Of a stretch of DNA of 64,000 bases, positions 10,142 to 21,165 are shown in pieces; positions within the stretch are counted from its first letter, which is position 1; each line of letters begins with the position of its first letter. Source of the DNA: Dendrolimus kikuchii (lineage: Eukaryota; Arthropoda; Insecta; Lepidoptera; Lasiocampidae); NCBI GenBank assembly GCA_019925095.2, contig CM034406.1, positions 20,362,888 through 20,426,887 of the forward strand, read 5' to 3'. A model generated the notes under the pieces. That model saw only the letters and a list, made by a program, of their open reading frames with translations, did no database searches and was not told where the DNA came from. Position numbers and translations under genes: made by a program.

Positions 10142-10751
10142 CCAAATTTCAGCCAAATCGGCTCAATACTTTTTCCGTAAGAGACAAATATATTTTTATC
10201 CCAGAATCGATCCCATTTTTCGGGATAAAAGTATTCTATGTTTATCCTCGGCATCGAAAAAATGTATATATATTGAGCGTCAGCCAAATCGGTCCAGTAG
10301 TTTATCGCTGAAAGCGTAACAGACAGACAGACAGTTTTACTTTCGCATTTATAATATTAATAGGGACTAGCGGCCACACCCGTATTCATTTCATCACGTC
10401 GTCACAGACGTGTTTACCAACATTTCGGTTGCACGTACGACGATGACGCGTGTTATCCGTCTCGCCTCTCCTCGTCTGCAATATATCAATATAAAACACC
10501 TGATTGAGTCGAATAATATTTGGTAGGTGGTGGAATGGTTCGGCGTGTGCGCAATATCGTATTTGGCCGCGCTGCCGCTGGCGCTGATGGTGGAGATACC
10601 GGCGCTGCGGCTGCACCGTACCATCACCGGCTTCCTCCGCAGCAGCAGCGAAGTGACCACCAACAACAACATCACGGCCATCACGACAGCCCCGCAGAAG
10701 ACCCAGCACAACACTACCAAGACCGGGACGCAGGACAAGGCTGACATATGA
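8079..10751 (+). CDS. NRF-6-like membrane acyltransferase (acyltransferase 3 family), C-terminal exons
   Basis: Three exons join in phase: 8079-8262 (after GGTTGCAG, donor GTAACC), 9136-9278 (after CGCAG, donor GTGAGA) and 10527-10751 (after TGGTAG, stop TGA). They give 183 C-terminal residues. The protein shows hydrophobic membrane segments (FALFGSLALLGALHGV; ISYLAALPLALMVEIP), the RRFLSW motif followed by ARLSFGALLLHM, and a polar Thr/Asn-rich tail. This is the pattern of the C-terminal half of acyltransferase-3 proteins of the nose-resistant-to-fluoxetine type, multipass proteins thought to act on lipids. The N-terminal exons are not in the window, so the gene should begin to the left. Exon GC is very high against AT-rich introns. 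The first intron holds a Jockey 3' fragment and RTE-type tails; the second holds a TA microsatellite and another RTE-type tail. A possible AATAAA lies at 11159-11164. The family call is by memory of conserved motifs. Confidence 0.78.
8438..8525 (-). mobile_element. 5'-truncated 3' end of the Jockey element
   Basis: The segment matches the last part of the Jockey 3' UTR (compare 841-925): a T-run, then TTGGACTTGACTTTATGTTG and GAAGACCTTACAACTTTACC. Only about 90 bp remain, in the same orientation as the full copy. It lies in an intron of the acyltransferase gene. Confidence 0.8.
8540..9060. repeat. Two RTE-type LINE/SINE tail fragments in an intron
   Basis: Two related copies begin at about 8540 and 8925 with the block TATAGCCTATAGCCTTCCTC, followed by CTGAAAGAATTTTTCAAATC and a sentence such as GTAGCTCCTGAGATTAGCGC. 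They end near ATAATATTAGTATA. These blocks are typical of short, very abundant RTE-derived tails in insect genomes. Confidence 0.6.
10087..10370. repeat. TA microsatellite plus RTE-type tail
   Basis: A TA dinucleotide run at about 10108-10141 is followed by AAATCGGCTCAATACTTTTT, AAATCGGTCCAGTAGTTTA and a CAGACAGACAGACAG block at about 10320-10334, ending TTATAATATTAATAGGGA. That order is the hallmark of RTE-derived 3' ends. It lies in the last intron of the acyltransferase gene. The rest of this intron (9279-10086) is AT-rich with nothing recognised. Confidence 0.65.
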
Positions 10752-10814
10752 CCGCATCACTAAACTCTTACTATGGTTCTAAACTATAGGTATTTATTAT
10801 TTATCATTATCATG

Positions 10815-10990
10815 ATGATCTTAGGAGAGTTCTGGCGGGAACTGAAAGGGAAGACTCTGCAGTTGTATATAGTTTTTGAGTAGTAATTATGTGTTTTTTT
10901 GAGAAATGTGAATTATGTAGTCAAGCCTTTCAAGTCGTCACAAAAACTCCATTGATTGGCGTCCATTTGGCTAAGGTATACTTTTTGGAA
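10815..10990 (-). repeat. Family E repeat fragment in the acyltransferase 3' flank
   Basis: The segment is the reverse complement of repeats at 35055-35335 and 47055-47337, with shared blocks GGCGGGAACTGAAA, AGTTTTTGAGTAGTAATTAT and a degraded TCGTCACAAAAACTCC end. It overlaps the likely 3' UTR of the acyltransferase gene. Confidence 0.65.
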
Positions 10991-11414
10991 TTGGCTATAT
11001 GGACCAAGTCCCTTGCCTGCCATTGTGGCGAAATGTACTACTACTGATGATGGTAGTAAGTCAAATTACTACCATTCCAACACTGTATACTTATCAACTT
11101 GTATCTATAGTATTTTCTTATAATATCTATAGTACTTTGTACACTCTAGATTATGGAGAATAAAATATATAAGTAATGACTAATGATAGACATGTAAAAA
11201 TCGTAATTCGTAACACACTCTTGCGATACAGATGGCGCCACCAACCCGTTCTTGTTTATAAAAAAAAACTCGACCAAAACTCCTAATCGACATATTATAG
11301 TTTAAAACATACTTTTAAACCTAAATACGCCATAAAGTAAGTCTTAACTAGGTCCTTTTCAGTGTCATGTTTATATATCAAATAAGAAATAACACAGCTT
11401 CAATTATTTAATGT

Positions 11415-11905
11415 CTCCACAAACTACTCTTTTTTTTTTAATGCTATTTACGCACAATACTGGGTTCTTTGCAAGGGATTAGACCATAGTTGATCATGGA
11501 GGCTTTACCCTTTAATAAGGGGCAATCCAAACAGTAATCAACCAGCTTGTGTGGAGACTCAGAGAAGTTGCACGGGCAACAGCCACTACCCACTAAAACC
11601 ACCCTCCTCCCATGTGCCCCGCGCTTTTTATGTAGGAAAGGCTGAGACCTAGAACGTAGTTACGCCCAGTCCGATCCAGCGCAAAAAGTGCCTGAATGTG
11701 CCCCGGGAATCAGAACACATCCACTTCGTCAGCGGGGTTGATGAATCCTCTGCTCCCTTGATAGCTAAAGGCCTCCCGAAGCGGTATTGTTCAGGGTGGG
11801 AAGTCATGCGCATACCTGCGTCTCCGGATGCCAGTCAACCGCCGGCGTCCGCGTGGAGTCGCATTAGTACGCGCAATAATACTCCTCTCCCCTCCACAAA
11901 CTACT
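11415..11905 (-). mobile_element. Family C retroposon with 14-bp target-site duplication
   Basis: The insert spans 11429-11891 (463 bp), the longest of the family here. The T-run at its left end is the A-tail of a minus-strand element. CTCCACAAACTACT occurs at 11415-11428 and again at 11892-11905. A plus-strand open frame at 11698-12066 crosses the right end into flanking DNA and is not credible as a gene. Confidence 0.87.
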
Positions 11906-14290
11906 ATGGATACTATGAATGTCTCTTTACCCGATACGGCCAAACGTCAAATCAAAATAATTTTAGTTTGCAAAACGTCAACTTGATGTCATCAGTTTTT
12001 TTTTCTTCTTCAATGGCTTCCGCGTTTAGCGTTGAGCCATCCCTTACTGTACAACAAAGTACATGATAAATGTGACATTGTATATTTAAACAGACATGAA
12101 ATCACACAAAAGTGGCTTATCAGTGTCAGTGGCTTATCAAAAGTGTCAGTTTATTACCAAAAAACTGAACACTTATTATATAAGATTATACAATGTCATA
12201 TAGGTTAACCTTATTACACATCTCAGAATATTGTTGTCCATCATATGCACACACAGCCTGGCTTGGATTTCGTACTATAATTATAGCATTTGTACTAAAA
12301 TTTCATGCTTCGTAATATATACTATCCATATCTAACGTTAGTACGAAAAAATACTATAATTTCAATACCTTGCCTATATGACTAATATAAGTAGTATTTA
12401 AATACCATTCGGTGCTATTATATTGAGTAAAGTGAACCTTACTAAGACCAAGATAAGGAACAAACTGGCAACACAATCCATAGACGCCATCTTGTTATCT
12501 TGTGACGCTATCAAAGTAGCAAAAGTGGGAATTGTACTGATTTTCTTCCTACTGAGGATATGTTAATAAGATTAAATTCTAAGATTTCTGAAGATGAAAC
12601 TAATATTGAACAACTGATAAACATGGAACAGGACTACATTTTATGTAAACTCCTGTTGATTTAATGTTTAGGTATTTTGAATTCAAAATAATAAAGTGTA
12701 CTATAATTTTTTACAAATACTATCTTTTTAAATTTTTCAGCTTACCCAAATCCAACCCTAAAACACACTTACAAACAAGTAAACATCAATTTTTTTAAAT
12801 AATTTAATTTTAGAGATAGAAATTGTTAAGTCAGTCACACACGTACTTGGTGTCCCGCGATACAGGCTGGTCCTAGTGCGTAATCTATGTAAGCATTATC
12901 TCTGTGTAATTATTTGACAATAAATTTATTTTGTTTTTTTTTTATGTACACCACAATATACTAAGGAACAACAAATGTCACAAATGCTAATAAATAAACA
13001 ACAAACCGTATAAGTCTCATAAAATTTTATATAATTAAACTCAAACAAAAAAGGTACAGAACTAGCTGAGTCCGTAATTGTCGTATTACAAAAAAATATC
13101 ATATTTACAAATTTGAAGGACTTTTTATGACTGAGTTAAGTTTAAAAAATACCTTTTAAATAATGACACATTAATCGGAAGTTTTAGGTGACATTATCTA
13201 TGAAAACAAGAGTGGACTTGTGGCGCCAACGGTGTCGAAAACGCGTGTTACGAGTTCCGTTTTTTTTACTAGACGGGTTTCATTCTTTATAAATTACTTC
13301 TTTAATGGTATGGTGTATGTGAACAGTAGAAAAATTAACGGTCTTATTCATATTGAGTTGAGTAATAATTTCTTAAGTTTTTGCGGCTAGTATACATAAT
13401 AAAAGTACGTTTTATGAGTTACGGTTTGTAGGCTTCTTAGAGAACCTTAAAAAAGCCTACAAACTTACTTTAACGGAATATAAATAAGACCGTGAGACTG
13501 GCCGAATGCATCATATTTAAAACGTTAAAAATAACACCGTTAACGCATAGCGACTTTAGTATATTGCATACGTCATCTGTCAAAAATTTACCTTATTAAC
13601 AATGTTCGTATTAAATCCATCGCTGTATCTGCGTGAAACGGCCTATACCTTTAACATTATCGCAGATGAAGCTTCACCATAAAACTGCGCTGAAGTGAGT
13701 TACACGTCAATAGTTTTGGAACTAATAAGAACTTAGTGTTAACACATCGGCGCAGCTTTCAAACGATAATTAGAACATAACTCGCTAGATTAGTTAACAA
13801 GTACTTACACGAGTTACTTAACTTCTTAGCTAAAGCATATTCGCTTATCATATAAATTTGTCCATTACAATTACTGCTTGGCAATGTTTAAATTATATCT
13901 CAAATGTTAACTGTATTATACATAATGATTAACATATAAGGGAAATCAGTGGTTACACATTATAACAACTACATGTTGTAAATAAATTAATTGTGATATT
14001 GTACGTATTTAAGGGATATTATAAGGGTAGGAATTACTTAATTTAGAAACTAAGATGTTTGTAAAAATATGTCTACAGAATGAAACTACTAATTAATAAA
14101 GCATAAAAGGCGATATATATTAAGATTATAACTAAGTTAAAAGCACTTGTGTATAAGATTTCAGTGTAGTATCATCGACATATTTTGTATAACAGGTGGC
14201 AGCACTTGCTGGGTATTAAAACGGAAGTATGGAGGGTAGATGTAGGGAGTACCATCTCTGTATTGAAAAAGTGTCCGTCAAAACGCAGAT
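11906..14290. other. AT-rich intergenic region, one possible small exon
   Basis: Apart from the weak exon candidate at 12557 and a decayed family B piece near 13365-13440, I see no gene, RNA or structured repeat in this region. Confidence 0.5.
12557..12664 (+). CDS. Possible terminal exon of an unknown gene
   Basis: A pyrimidine-rich stretch (TTTTCTTCCT) followed by ACTGAG precedes a 35-codon open frame ending in TAA, with an AATAAA at 12690-12695. The peptide is polar and Glu/Asn-rich with a hydrophobic end (about DMLIRLNSKISEDETN...). I do not recognise it, and no upstream exon joins it convincingly. It could equally be chance. Confidence 0.2.
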   Translation, partial: DMLIRLNSKISEDETNIEQLINMEQDYILCKLLLI

Positions 14291-14293
14291 AAT

Positions 14294-14503
14294 AAAAACT
14301 AAAAAGTATAAAACAACTTATTTCTAAAGCTATTATTATTAATATATATATTATCTAAAACGTCTTAAAGTCGGTGCTTAGTAATTTTCAAAATATAGTA
14401 ATTTTTATGTATTACTTTGCACCGACTTCAAGATGTTTTAGATAATATATATTAATAATAATAGTTTTAGAAATAAGTTATTTTATACTTTTTAGTTTTT
14501 GAA
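14294..14503. repeat. Long foldback (inverted repeat, about 84-bp arms)
   Basis: The left arm at about 14294-14377 is mirrored by the right arm at about 14420-14503, with a spacer of about 42 bp. Shared blocks on the two arms include AAAAGTATAAAACAACTTAT, TATTATCTAAAACGTCTTAA and AAGTCGGTGC against their reverse complements, with few mismatches. The repeated AAGTCGGT motif also appears at 14976, suggesting a terminal motif of a larger repeat. Confidence 0.75.
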
Positions 14504-14639
14504 GTCGGTTTTTTTGAACGAAGTTTTTTTATTTTATTTGTTACTTTTTAGTGTCTAGCTATGTATGGGTAGAGCTACGAAAAGTGCCGCGCTCCTTAAA
14601 AAATATAGGCCCCAAGAAACGGGAACAAAAAAATGATCG

Positions 14640-14985
14640 TAAAATGAAAACTACTGGGCCAAACTATGTTAATTTTTTAGGGGACCAAATGGCAACTATG
14701 CCGCATGAAACTAAACAAACATCACGTAAATCGGATCACAAATCTCAGTGTAATCGGTGTACATATGGAACGGAATGGAATTTTTTTCATAAAAAATGTT
14801 CATAAAATGAAAACTACTGGGCCAAACTATGTCAAATTTTTAGGGGACCAAATGGCAGCTACTCCGCGTCGAACAAAAAAAAATCCTGTAAATCGGATCA
14901 TAAATCTCGGAGTAATCGGTGAACATACATAAAAAAAAGATCCCGACGAATTGAGAACCTCCTCCTCTTTTTGAAGTCGGTTAAA
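14640..14985 (+). repeat. Tandem pair of diverged ~160-bp units
   Basis: Two units start at about 14640 and 14803, each opening with AAAATGAAAACTACTGGGCC and then AGGGGACCAAATGGC and AAATCGGATCA. They end with AATCGGTG(T)ACATA. The block then runs into TTGAAGTCGGTTAAAAAG. Short ORFs over these units are a consequence of the repeat. Confidence 0.65.
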
Positions 14986-15186
14986 AAGTGGCGCAGCGGT
15001 AGTAATTAAAATGAGATAGAAAAATAAAGAGGGACCGAAAGAATTCCGCCTTATTTTATCATTAAAAATTTACATTAATTAAATCACTATACGCGTTTTC
15101 ACACAGCATAATATTTACTAAATTATTATAGACTACGTAAATAGTTTAAGGTTTTTCATACTGGCATTTTATGGCGTTATAATAAT

Positions 15187-15861
15187 TTTTTCAACACACT
15201 TGCTCATAAAGTGGCTCTATGGTCACCGCAATTAGGCACAAAATGACACCCATTATCAAACTGTGAGTAAAAAACATTATAATTCACTAGTGAGTTATAG
15301 ATTTTTTTTTTAAATTTTGTTGGTTGAGTTGCTTTGTTCTTAAAAAAGTTTTTATTAAAAAAAAAAGATCGTGTTCTATAGAACAAATAAATTAATGTTC
15401 CTATTGCTTGCTTATTTCATGCAACTTCTTATTTAAATAGATAATTTTAACTCGTACGTGTTTAATAAATAAAACTTTCACTCATATATAACTTTTTTTT
15501 CAACACACTTGCTCATAAAGTGGCTCTATGGTCACCGCAATTAGGCACAGAATGACACCCATTATCAAACTGTGAGTAAAAAACATTATAACTCACTAGT
15601 GAGTTATAGATATTTTTTTTAAATTTTATTGGTTGAGTTGCTTTGTTCTTAAAAAAGTTTTTATTCAAAAAAAAGATCGTGTTCTATAGAACAAATAAAT
15701 TAATGTTCCTATTGCTTGCTCATTTCATGCATCTTCTTATTTAAATAGATAATTTTAACTCGTACGTGTTTAATAAATAAAACTTTCACTCATATATAAC
15801 TTTTTTATCTACTAAATAAAATGAGTTTTTGTTGTTATTTTATTCACAAGTGTGTTGAAAA
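15187..15861. mobile_element. Non-autonomous element containing a 309-bp tandem duplication
   Basis: TTTTTTCAACACACTTG at the left end (15187) faces CAAGTGTGTTGAAAA at the right end (15847-15861), giving terminal inverted repeats. Between them a unit of about 309 bp occurs twice in direct orientation (starting at 15192 and 15501) with only a few differences. The remaining 45 bp or so is unique. No protein is encoded. Confidence 0.7.
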
Positions 15862-16809
15862 ACGTCGTATGGTACACGTGTGTATTGATGATTACCGTCC
15901 TCGGCTCTCTTAAGACCCTCGCCTACGGCTCGAGTCTCAATGGCGCCTCGGCGGTAACCACCAATGTTACACACTAGTACCATAATGTATTATTAATTCG
16001 TATTGTAGTTTTTCGTACGCCAGGGCTGTTGTGATACGTATTTGAAACTCTATTTTCAGCTTATTGCCGGATACTTTTTAAATTTTACGTCCATATAAGA
16101 CGGTACTCATCGTTACCCTCTATAAGCAACAATGTAGGACTAAAACTCTTAAATCCAAAATTCCCAGAGGATACCACCAACCTTCTTTGCATGCGTTTTG
16201 ATGCAGCAAAATACCTGTCACAACTTTTTATTATCTAAGACATTGCGATTATCTCAGTCAAAAATTTAGACTTTGTTGCAGACTCGTTAGCTTAAAACCT
16301 ATTTTTCTCATAGAATATAGTTTTGAATGTGATTTTACTTTTTATGTCAAACTGTTTTTTGTCGAGTGAAAATTATTGAGAGGAATACACGTATTAAATA
16401 TCAATTGTTGTGTTTAATAAATTTATTTATTTGAAATTATACAAAAAGCAGGATATTTCTATTTAAGATAAAATATACCTCTCTTCAACGACCACAACAG
16501 TCTTATTGAGCTTCATTTCAATTGTTTTCACTGATTTCAATTAAAAATGTTTTAAATAACAAAATGTTACGACTTGGTAGTCTAGTATTTTCTATATCAA
16601 AACACAGGAGAACAATAACTTATGAAACCTTCTGGAAATTTAGGATCAAACGGCATTTTTTAATAGATTTTTTACTGGGCTATTGTCATTTCCAGTACTT
16701 CTTTTCACGATATTAATTAGCTAGTTATATGCATTAAAAATTAATTAATGTATTGAAACTCATAAAAGTTGAAATAATTTTAGTATAACAATAATTATAG
16801 TACATCTTT
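15862..16809. repeat. AT-rich region including a family F repeat (16277-16500)
   Basis: Positions 16277-16500 are almost the same as 33903-34130, sharing for example TAAAACCTATTTTTCTCATA, GAGAGGAATACACGTATTAA and CAAAAAGCAGGATATTTCTA. No coding potential or terminal repeats are evident. Nothing else was recognised in the stretch. Confidence 0.6.
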
Positions 16810-17473
16810 GGCTACGTTCCACTAGGGACTCATAACGACCACGCGAAATCGCGGTTGTAAACCGCGATTTTTCCCGTTCCACTTGCTTACGGACGTTATA
16901 GTCATAAACGCTTTTTTTTTAAGGCGGGGGAAATGCTATTTACGCACAATACTGGGTCGGGTTTGCAAGGGATTAGACCATAGTCGATCATGAAGGCTTT
17001 CCCCTTTGACAAGGGGCAATGCGAACACTAATCAAGCCAGCTTGTGTGGAGACTCAGAGAAGTTGCACGGGCAACACCCACTACCCACTAAAACCACCCT
17101 CCTCCCATGTGCCCCGCGCTTTTTATGTAGGAAAGGCTGAGACTTACAACGTAGTTACGCCCAGTCCGTAATCATAAACGCTAGTGGAACGGGTTCTGCA
17201 GCGTTGATGTCATTAATGTCATACGCATTACGAAAATGTCATTGGTTGATTTGAAAATCGCGCCATTTTAAATGTCAAGCGATAGACAGAATTAGTGCTC
17301 TGTGGTCAATGCCCACTTCGACCCACCTTTTGACATGGGTCGTTGTGGGCGTCGTGTGATCGAAAATGATGACGTCACTAGTGAGTTTTTCGCCACGACC
17401 ACAACGATCGCAGTCGCCTTGTGGAACGGCTAACTGAGCATTTTGGGCGTTGTGAGTTACTAGTGGAACGCCC
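16810..17473. mobile_element. Family D MITE interrupted by a retroposon
   Basis: The outer ends (GGCTACGTTCCACTAGGGAC on the left, TACTAGTGGAACGCCCTG on the right) and the CAACG/CGTTG-rich interior match the MITE at 7359-7597. The element is split at 16912/17172 by a family C retroposon, so the MITE inserted first. Confidence 0.75.
16902..17182 (-). mobile_element. Family C retroposon nested in a MITE, with 11-bp TSD
   Basis: The insert spans 16913-17171 (259 bp) with its A-tail at the left. TCATAAACGCT occurs at 16902-16912 and 17172-17182, and removing the insert plus one copy restores a continuous MITE sequence. The body is close to the copy at 11429-11891. Confidence 0.9.
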
Positions 17474-18563
17474 TGTTTATGGTGCAAAAATAAAATATTG
17501 GCGGATTCATTTTCTATTTCTAAATTTGTAAGAAATTAAAATGCCACTTTTTGATAAAATAACTTTTATTACGTTTTTACCATCCTACACACACACTTGT
17601 ATTATCACATCATCAAAATGGTGTCTTAAATAATTTCATTTTTTTAGCAGAGTTCAGTATTGATAGATCATAGTGCTGGCTTAGCCTTAGAGGCTTACAC
17701 CAGCAAAACTTACAGGTGTCAGGCCGAACATATATATATTAATTTCATTTAAATATTTGGGAAGATTGATAATGTTCATATGCAGTTATTATACAATTTT
17801 AGAATCTACCGAACAAAATCACACTTTCTGGCAGTTTAAATGTATTTACTTGTCGGTGATGTCAGGAGCCTTAAGAACAGACGAGCGTGCATAACAAGAG
17901 TTATGAATGTCAAAGAAGCAAGTGAGGTGTGTAAGAATAAGCCTGAATGGCGCTCTGGTGTTCGTGCCTACCCCACAAGGAACTGGCGTGAAATTATGTA
18001 TGTATGTATGTATGTACTTGTCGGCTAAAGAAGTGGCTAATCGCGTACATCTATAGGTTGAAGGAATTTATGGATTATAAAGATTGATGACAAATAACGT
18101 AAATCTTAATAACTGAAAATTGATTATAATACATATATCACCCTGATATGTAACATAGTTATGAATAAATGAGATTATGAATCTTTTAAGATCTGATAAT
18201 CTTCGCAGACTTAATCTCAATGAGGCTGACTGGTAGACATAGGCTCAAGATGGCTATTGGAGAACATTATGGTTTGTATGAGTGTGGATGTTTGAAGACA
18301 TTACAGTTTAGACAGGGACTTCTAATTAGGGTATTCTTTTGCCAGGCTTTTTTATCATGGATCAAAGATTTTGGATCTGGGATGCACAAATTCAAGCCAA
18401 GGACTAAAATGTGTCTCTAATAATGAAGACTGTCTAGATATCATGTTAATTTTGTCATAATACATTTTGGGGACATTTCCAAACCTCAACCCGGAGACTC
18501 TGGGTTTAGAAATGGACACTTAAATATAACTTATAAAGAGACTTGGTATGGTGTGTTGGAGTA
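17474..18563. repeat. Intergenic DNA with a LINE 3' end (about 17855-18020)
   Basis: Positions 17855-18020 match the 3' end of a LINE family (family G): GTCAGGAGCCTTAAGAACAG, ATGAATGTCAAAGAAGCAAG and GTGAGGTGTGTAAGAATAAG, ending in a TATG microsatellite tail. The encoded fragment (RNRRA...NVKEASEVCKNKPEW) resembles the extreme C-terminus of LINE polyproteins. The rest shows nothing recognisable. Confidence 0.7.
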
Positions 18564-20703
18564 CTAGCGCCGAGATGGTCCCGAGCCACCCTGCCACCCG
18601 CCGCGATGCCCTCCGCCGCGCCCACCCGCCCGGCCCCGACCCGCAACTGCAAAACACATGATCCTTAAATATATACAACTGTCATCAACCTAGTATCCGA
18701 TCCCCATTATATTTAGAGAGTCCACAACCAACCCCATAGCCTACTTTCCTACATATTCTTCTCCATTAAGACTTTTGGCACACTTGTCATACTGTCAAGT
18801 AAGGGGTGGGGTATACTTAGTCTGGCCATAAATACTGTTACATTTAAAAAGAAAAAAATATTACATTTGAATTTGGAATTTGTCATTTTTATATGATTGT
18901 TCATTGTGTTTTCTCATTTTGGCGCCAAAACATTGTACAACATTTTACGATATTAAAATGGAGTGGGGGATAAAGAGAACTGAATCACTGTGATTGCATT
19001 ACACAAAGTAAGTATGGAGCCAAATGCAATTTTTAAAACTCTCCATATGCTTGATATTATTCAATGTTTATGTACCGGGCTATTAATAGGTATAATGAGA
19101 CCTCTGTTTGTGACAGAAAAAGATCTGGCTGTCCACATAGTGTTCGTACAAAAAAGGTGGTTAAAGTAGTAAGGGAAAGAATTCAAAGAAACCCTGTCCA
19201 AGCAAAAGATTTTATCTCAAGAGATGAAGATATCACTTAGAACCATGTCGCGTATTTTAAAAGATGCTCTGCACTGGTCATTTCTTAACTCAAAATTTAA
19301 AAAAGAATAAACTGGTAAAATCGAAACAACTACTGAAGCAGTACACAAAGGGAGGTCACAGAAAAACTTTGTTCACAGATGAGAAAATTTTTACAATTGA
19401 GCAACATTTTAATAAACAAAATAGCCGTATTTATGCTCAAAGCTCTAAGGAAGCTTCTCAATTACTTGACAGAGTGCAACATGGGCATTATGGGGTTTTA
19501 GCTATGAAGGAGTGACTGAGCCATATTTTTGTGAAAAAGGTATCAAAATATTGGCACAAGTGTATCAAGATACCATTCTTGAGAAGGTAGTTAAGCCCCT
19601 TAACAACACAAAAATAGTCCTTCCAGGAAGAATCGGTGCCGGATCATAAAGCTCGGTGCATACAGTCTTGGTTGGAAACGAACGTTTCGGACTTCATCAG
19701 AGCTGAAGACTGACTGTCGTCTAGGCCCGATCTTAATCTGCTGGATTATGATTTATGGTCAGTTTAGAGAGTACGGCTTGCTCTAAACGCCATGATAATT
19801 TGGAGTCCCTAGAACAATCCATATGATTGGCAGTGAAGAATTTTCCCATGGAAAAAGTGCATGCTTCTATTGACAACCGGCCTCAACATTTAAAGGACTG
19901 TATTGCAGCCAATAGAGACCAATTCAAATAAGCTTTTTATATTTATATATTAAACTAACACACTGTAAAACTTATAAATGTTATTTGCAATAGAAAAAAA
20001 ATTCTTTGTTACAATATTTATGGCAAGACTAAGTAGTTATATGGCACATTTATATATTATGAACAGATCCGAACATTTTTAATATAGGTTAGAAGGCCAA
20101 GGCTGGTGCGAAGCGAAGCGGAGCTCCCGCCTTAGCTTTCGTGGTAATTTATTTTTTATAATCACCAGTTAATTTTATATCTCAAATAATAAATAAATGT
20201 GCCATATATCTATACCACACCCCAATACACAACTATCAGGGTGATCCCTGTATTAAACAGACAAACAAATAACTGAAAGTTTTTCAACAAAAATTACTTT
20301 ACTGAAATAAGATATTTTCAACTTGTGGCTTGCTATGTCGCACAGAGGCCCTCAAATTTACATTTAAATTGCACAAATCTTTAATACACTAACCTTGGGC
20401 TCGTAATATAGCACTTTTGCCTCTTCCAGCAGTCGGTTTGTTCCCTTGGCGTTTAAACATAGGAGCATTTTTTAACATGTCCGGTAATATTAAGAATCTG
20501 ATCTTAGAGCCGCGGATGTATATGTTCTCCATTTGAGCTACGCGTCCATCTCGAAATGTTACGGTAACTTGAGTCATTTGGCAATTCATATTATCTTCAG
20601 CTTCAATAAGTTTCCCGCGGTATACTTCGCCGGTATTTGTTTCACATGTTACTACATGGCCTTCCGCTTCGTGAAGTACTTTTATAGGGACACCAATGGA
20701 CAT
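18564..20703 (-). CDS. SmD3: Small nuclear ribonucleoprotein Sm D3
   Basis: Two exons: 20394-20703 (ATG at 20703; donor G|GTTAGT) and 18564-18646 (after TGTTTTGCAG; stop TAG). Together they encode 130 residues. SmD3 is one of the seven Sm proteins that form the heteroheptameric ring on U1, U2, U4 and U5 snRNAs in the spliceosome. The protein opens [16 protein letters not shown] and contains the Sm1 motif through [17 protein letters not shown] and the Sm2 motif [19 protein letters not shown]. It ends in an RG-rich tail ([16 protein letters not shown]) of the kind that is arginine-methylated. An in-frame ATG lies 11 codons upstream, but the conserved start is the one chosen. The intron splits a Val codon (phase 1) before the RG tail. 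The intron carries a dead mariner on the opposite strand. Near-identity to known SmD3 makes this secure. Confidence 0.96.
18812..20041 (+). pseudogene. Mariner-type (IS630-Tc1-mariner) transposon, decayed
   Basis: The element lies inside the SmD3 intron, antisense to SmD3. Terminal inverted repeats are visible: TACTTAGTCTGGCCATAAAT at the left and its imperfect reverse complement ATTTATGGCAAGACTAAGTA at the right, with TA at the edges as expected for this superfamily. The interior encodes recognisable pieces of a transposase: [17 protein letters not shown] (first catalytic Asp, 19372 onward), [16 protein letters not shown], and LLDYDLWS (second Asp and the position of the third acidic residue). 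They are broken by several frameshifts and stops. At 1.23 kb it is close to full mariner size. It cannot make a transposase. Confidence 0.88.
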
Positions 20704-21162
20704 TTTAAATATAACAATAGGACACGAGTGTAACAAAATACCGTAATTGTCTTAATGTAACAGGACGACCTCCAGAAGAGTTTTGTGAAGAAAAAATTTA
20801 CAAAATTTCAACCTTTCATGAAAAAGACGCGACTAAACAGAGACAATGAGCCATGAGGCAAAGACCAGACTCGCAAAAAGCAAAGACAATAACAAATGTT
20901 AATGTCAGTAGTCATTAGTGTTTTTTTTATATTATGGCTTGGTTTCTAGACCTTTGAGCCAAGTCTGTTTTGGAGTCATTTATATGTGTTATTTTTAGCT
21001 TGGGCCTATTCACGGTTTCACATTGCAATCCGCTGCGTAATGCAAGACTATGAATATTGTTGTAGCCTGCATTGCAACCTGTGACACCGTACAGTATGCT
21101 TCTTGAGACTTGCAAGCTTCGTCCACTCTAATAGGTCCCACACTGCACTGCAGTTCTGAGTA
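20704..21162. promoter_or_regulatory. SmD3 5' flank, no other gene seen
   Basis: The SmD3 promoter should lie just right of 20703, but no clear TATA box or initiator can be assigned. The rest of the stretch shows only short chance ORFs. Confidence 0.35.
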
Positions 21163-21165
21163 GGG

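Noticed and set aside
11698..12066. 122-codon plus-strand open frame
   Set aside because: It crosses the end of a family C retroposon into unique DNA and is not shared by other copies.
15187..15861. A CRISPR-like or satellite array
   Set aside because: There are only two 309-bp units within terminal inverted repeats, with no short regularly spaced repeats. The genome is eukaryotic.
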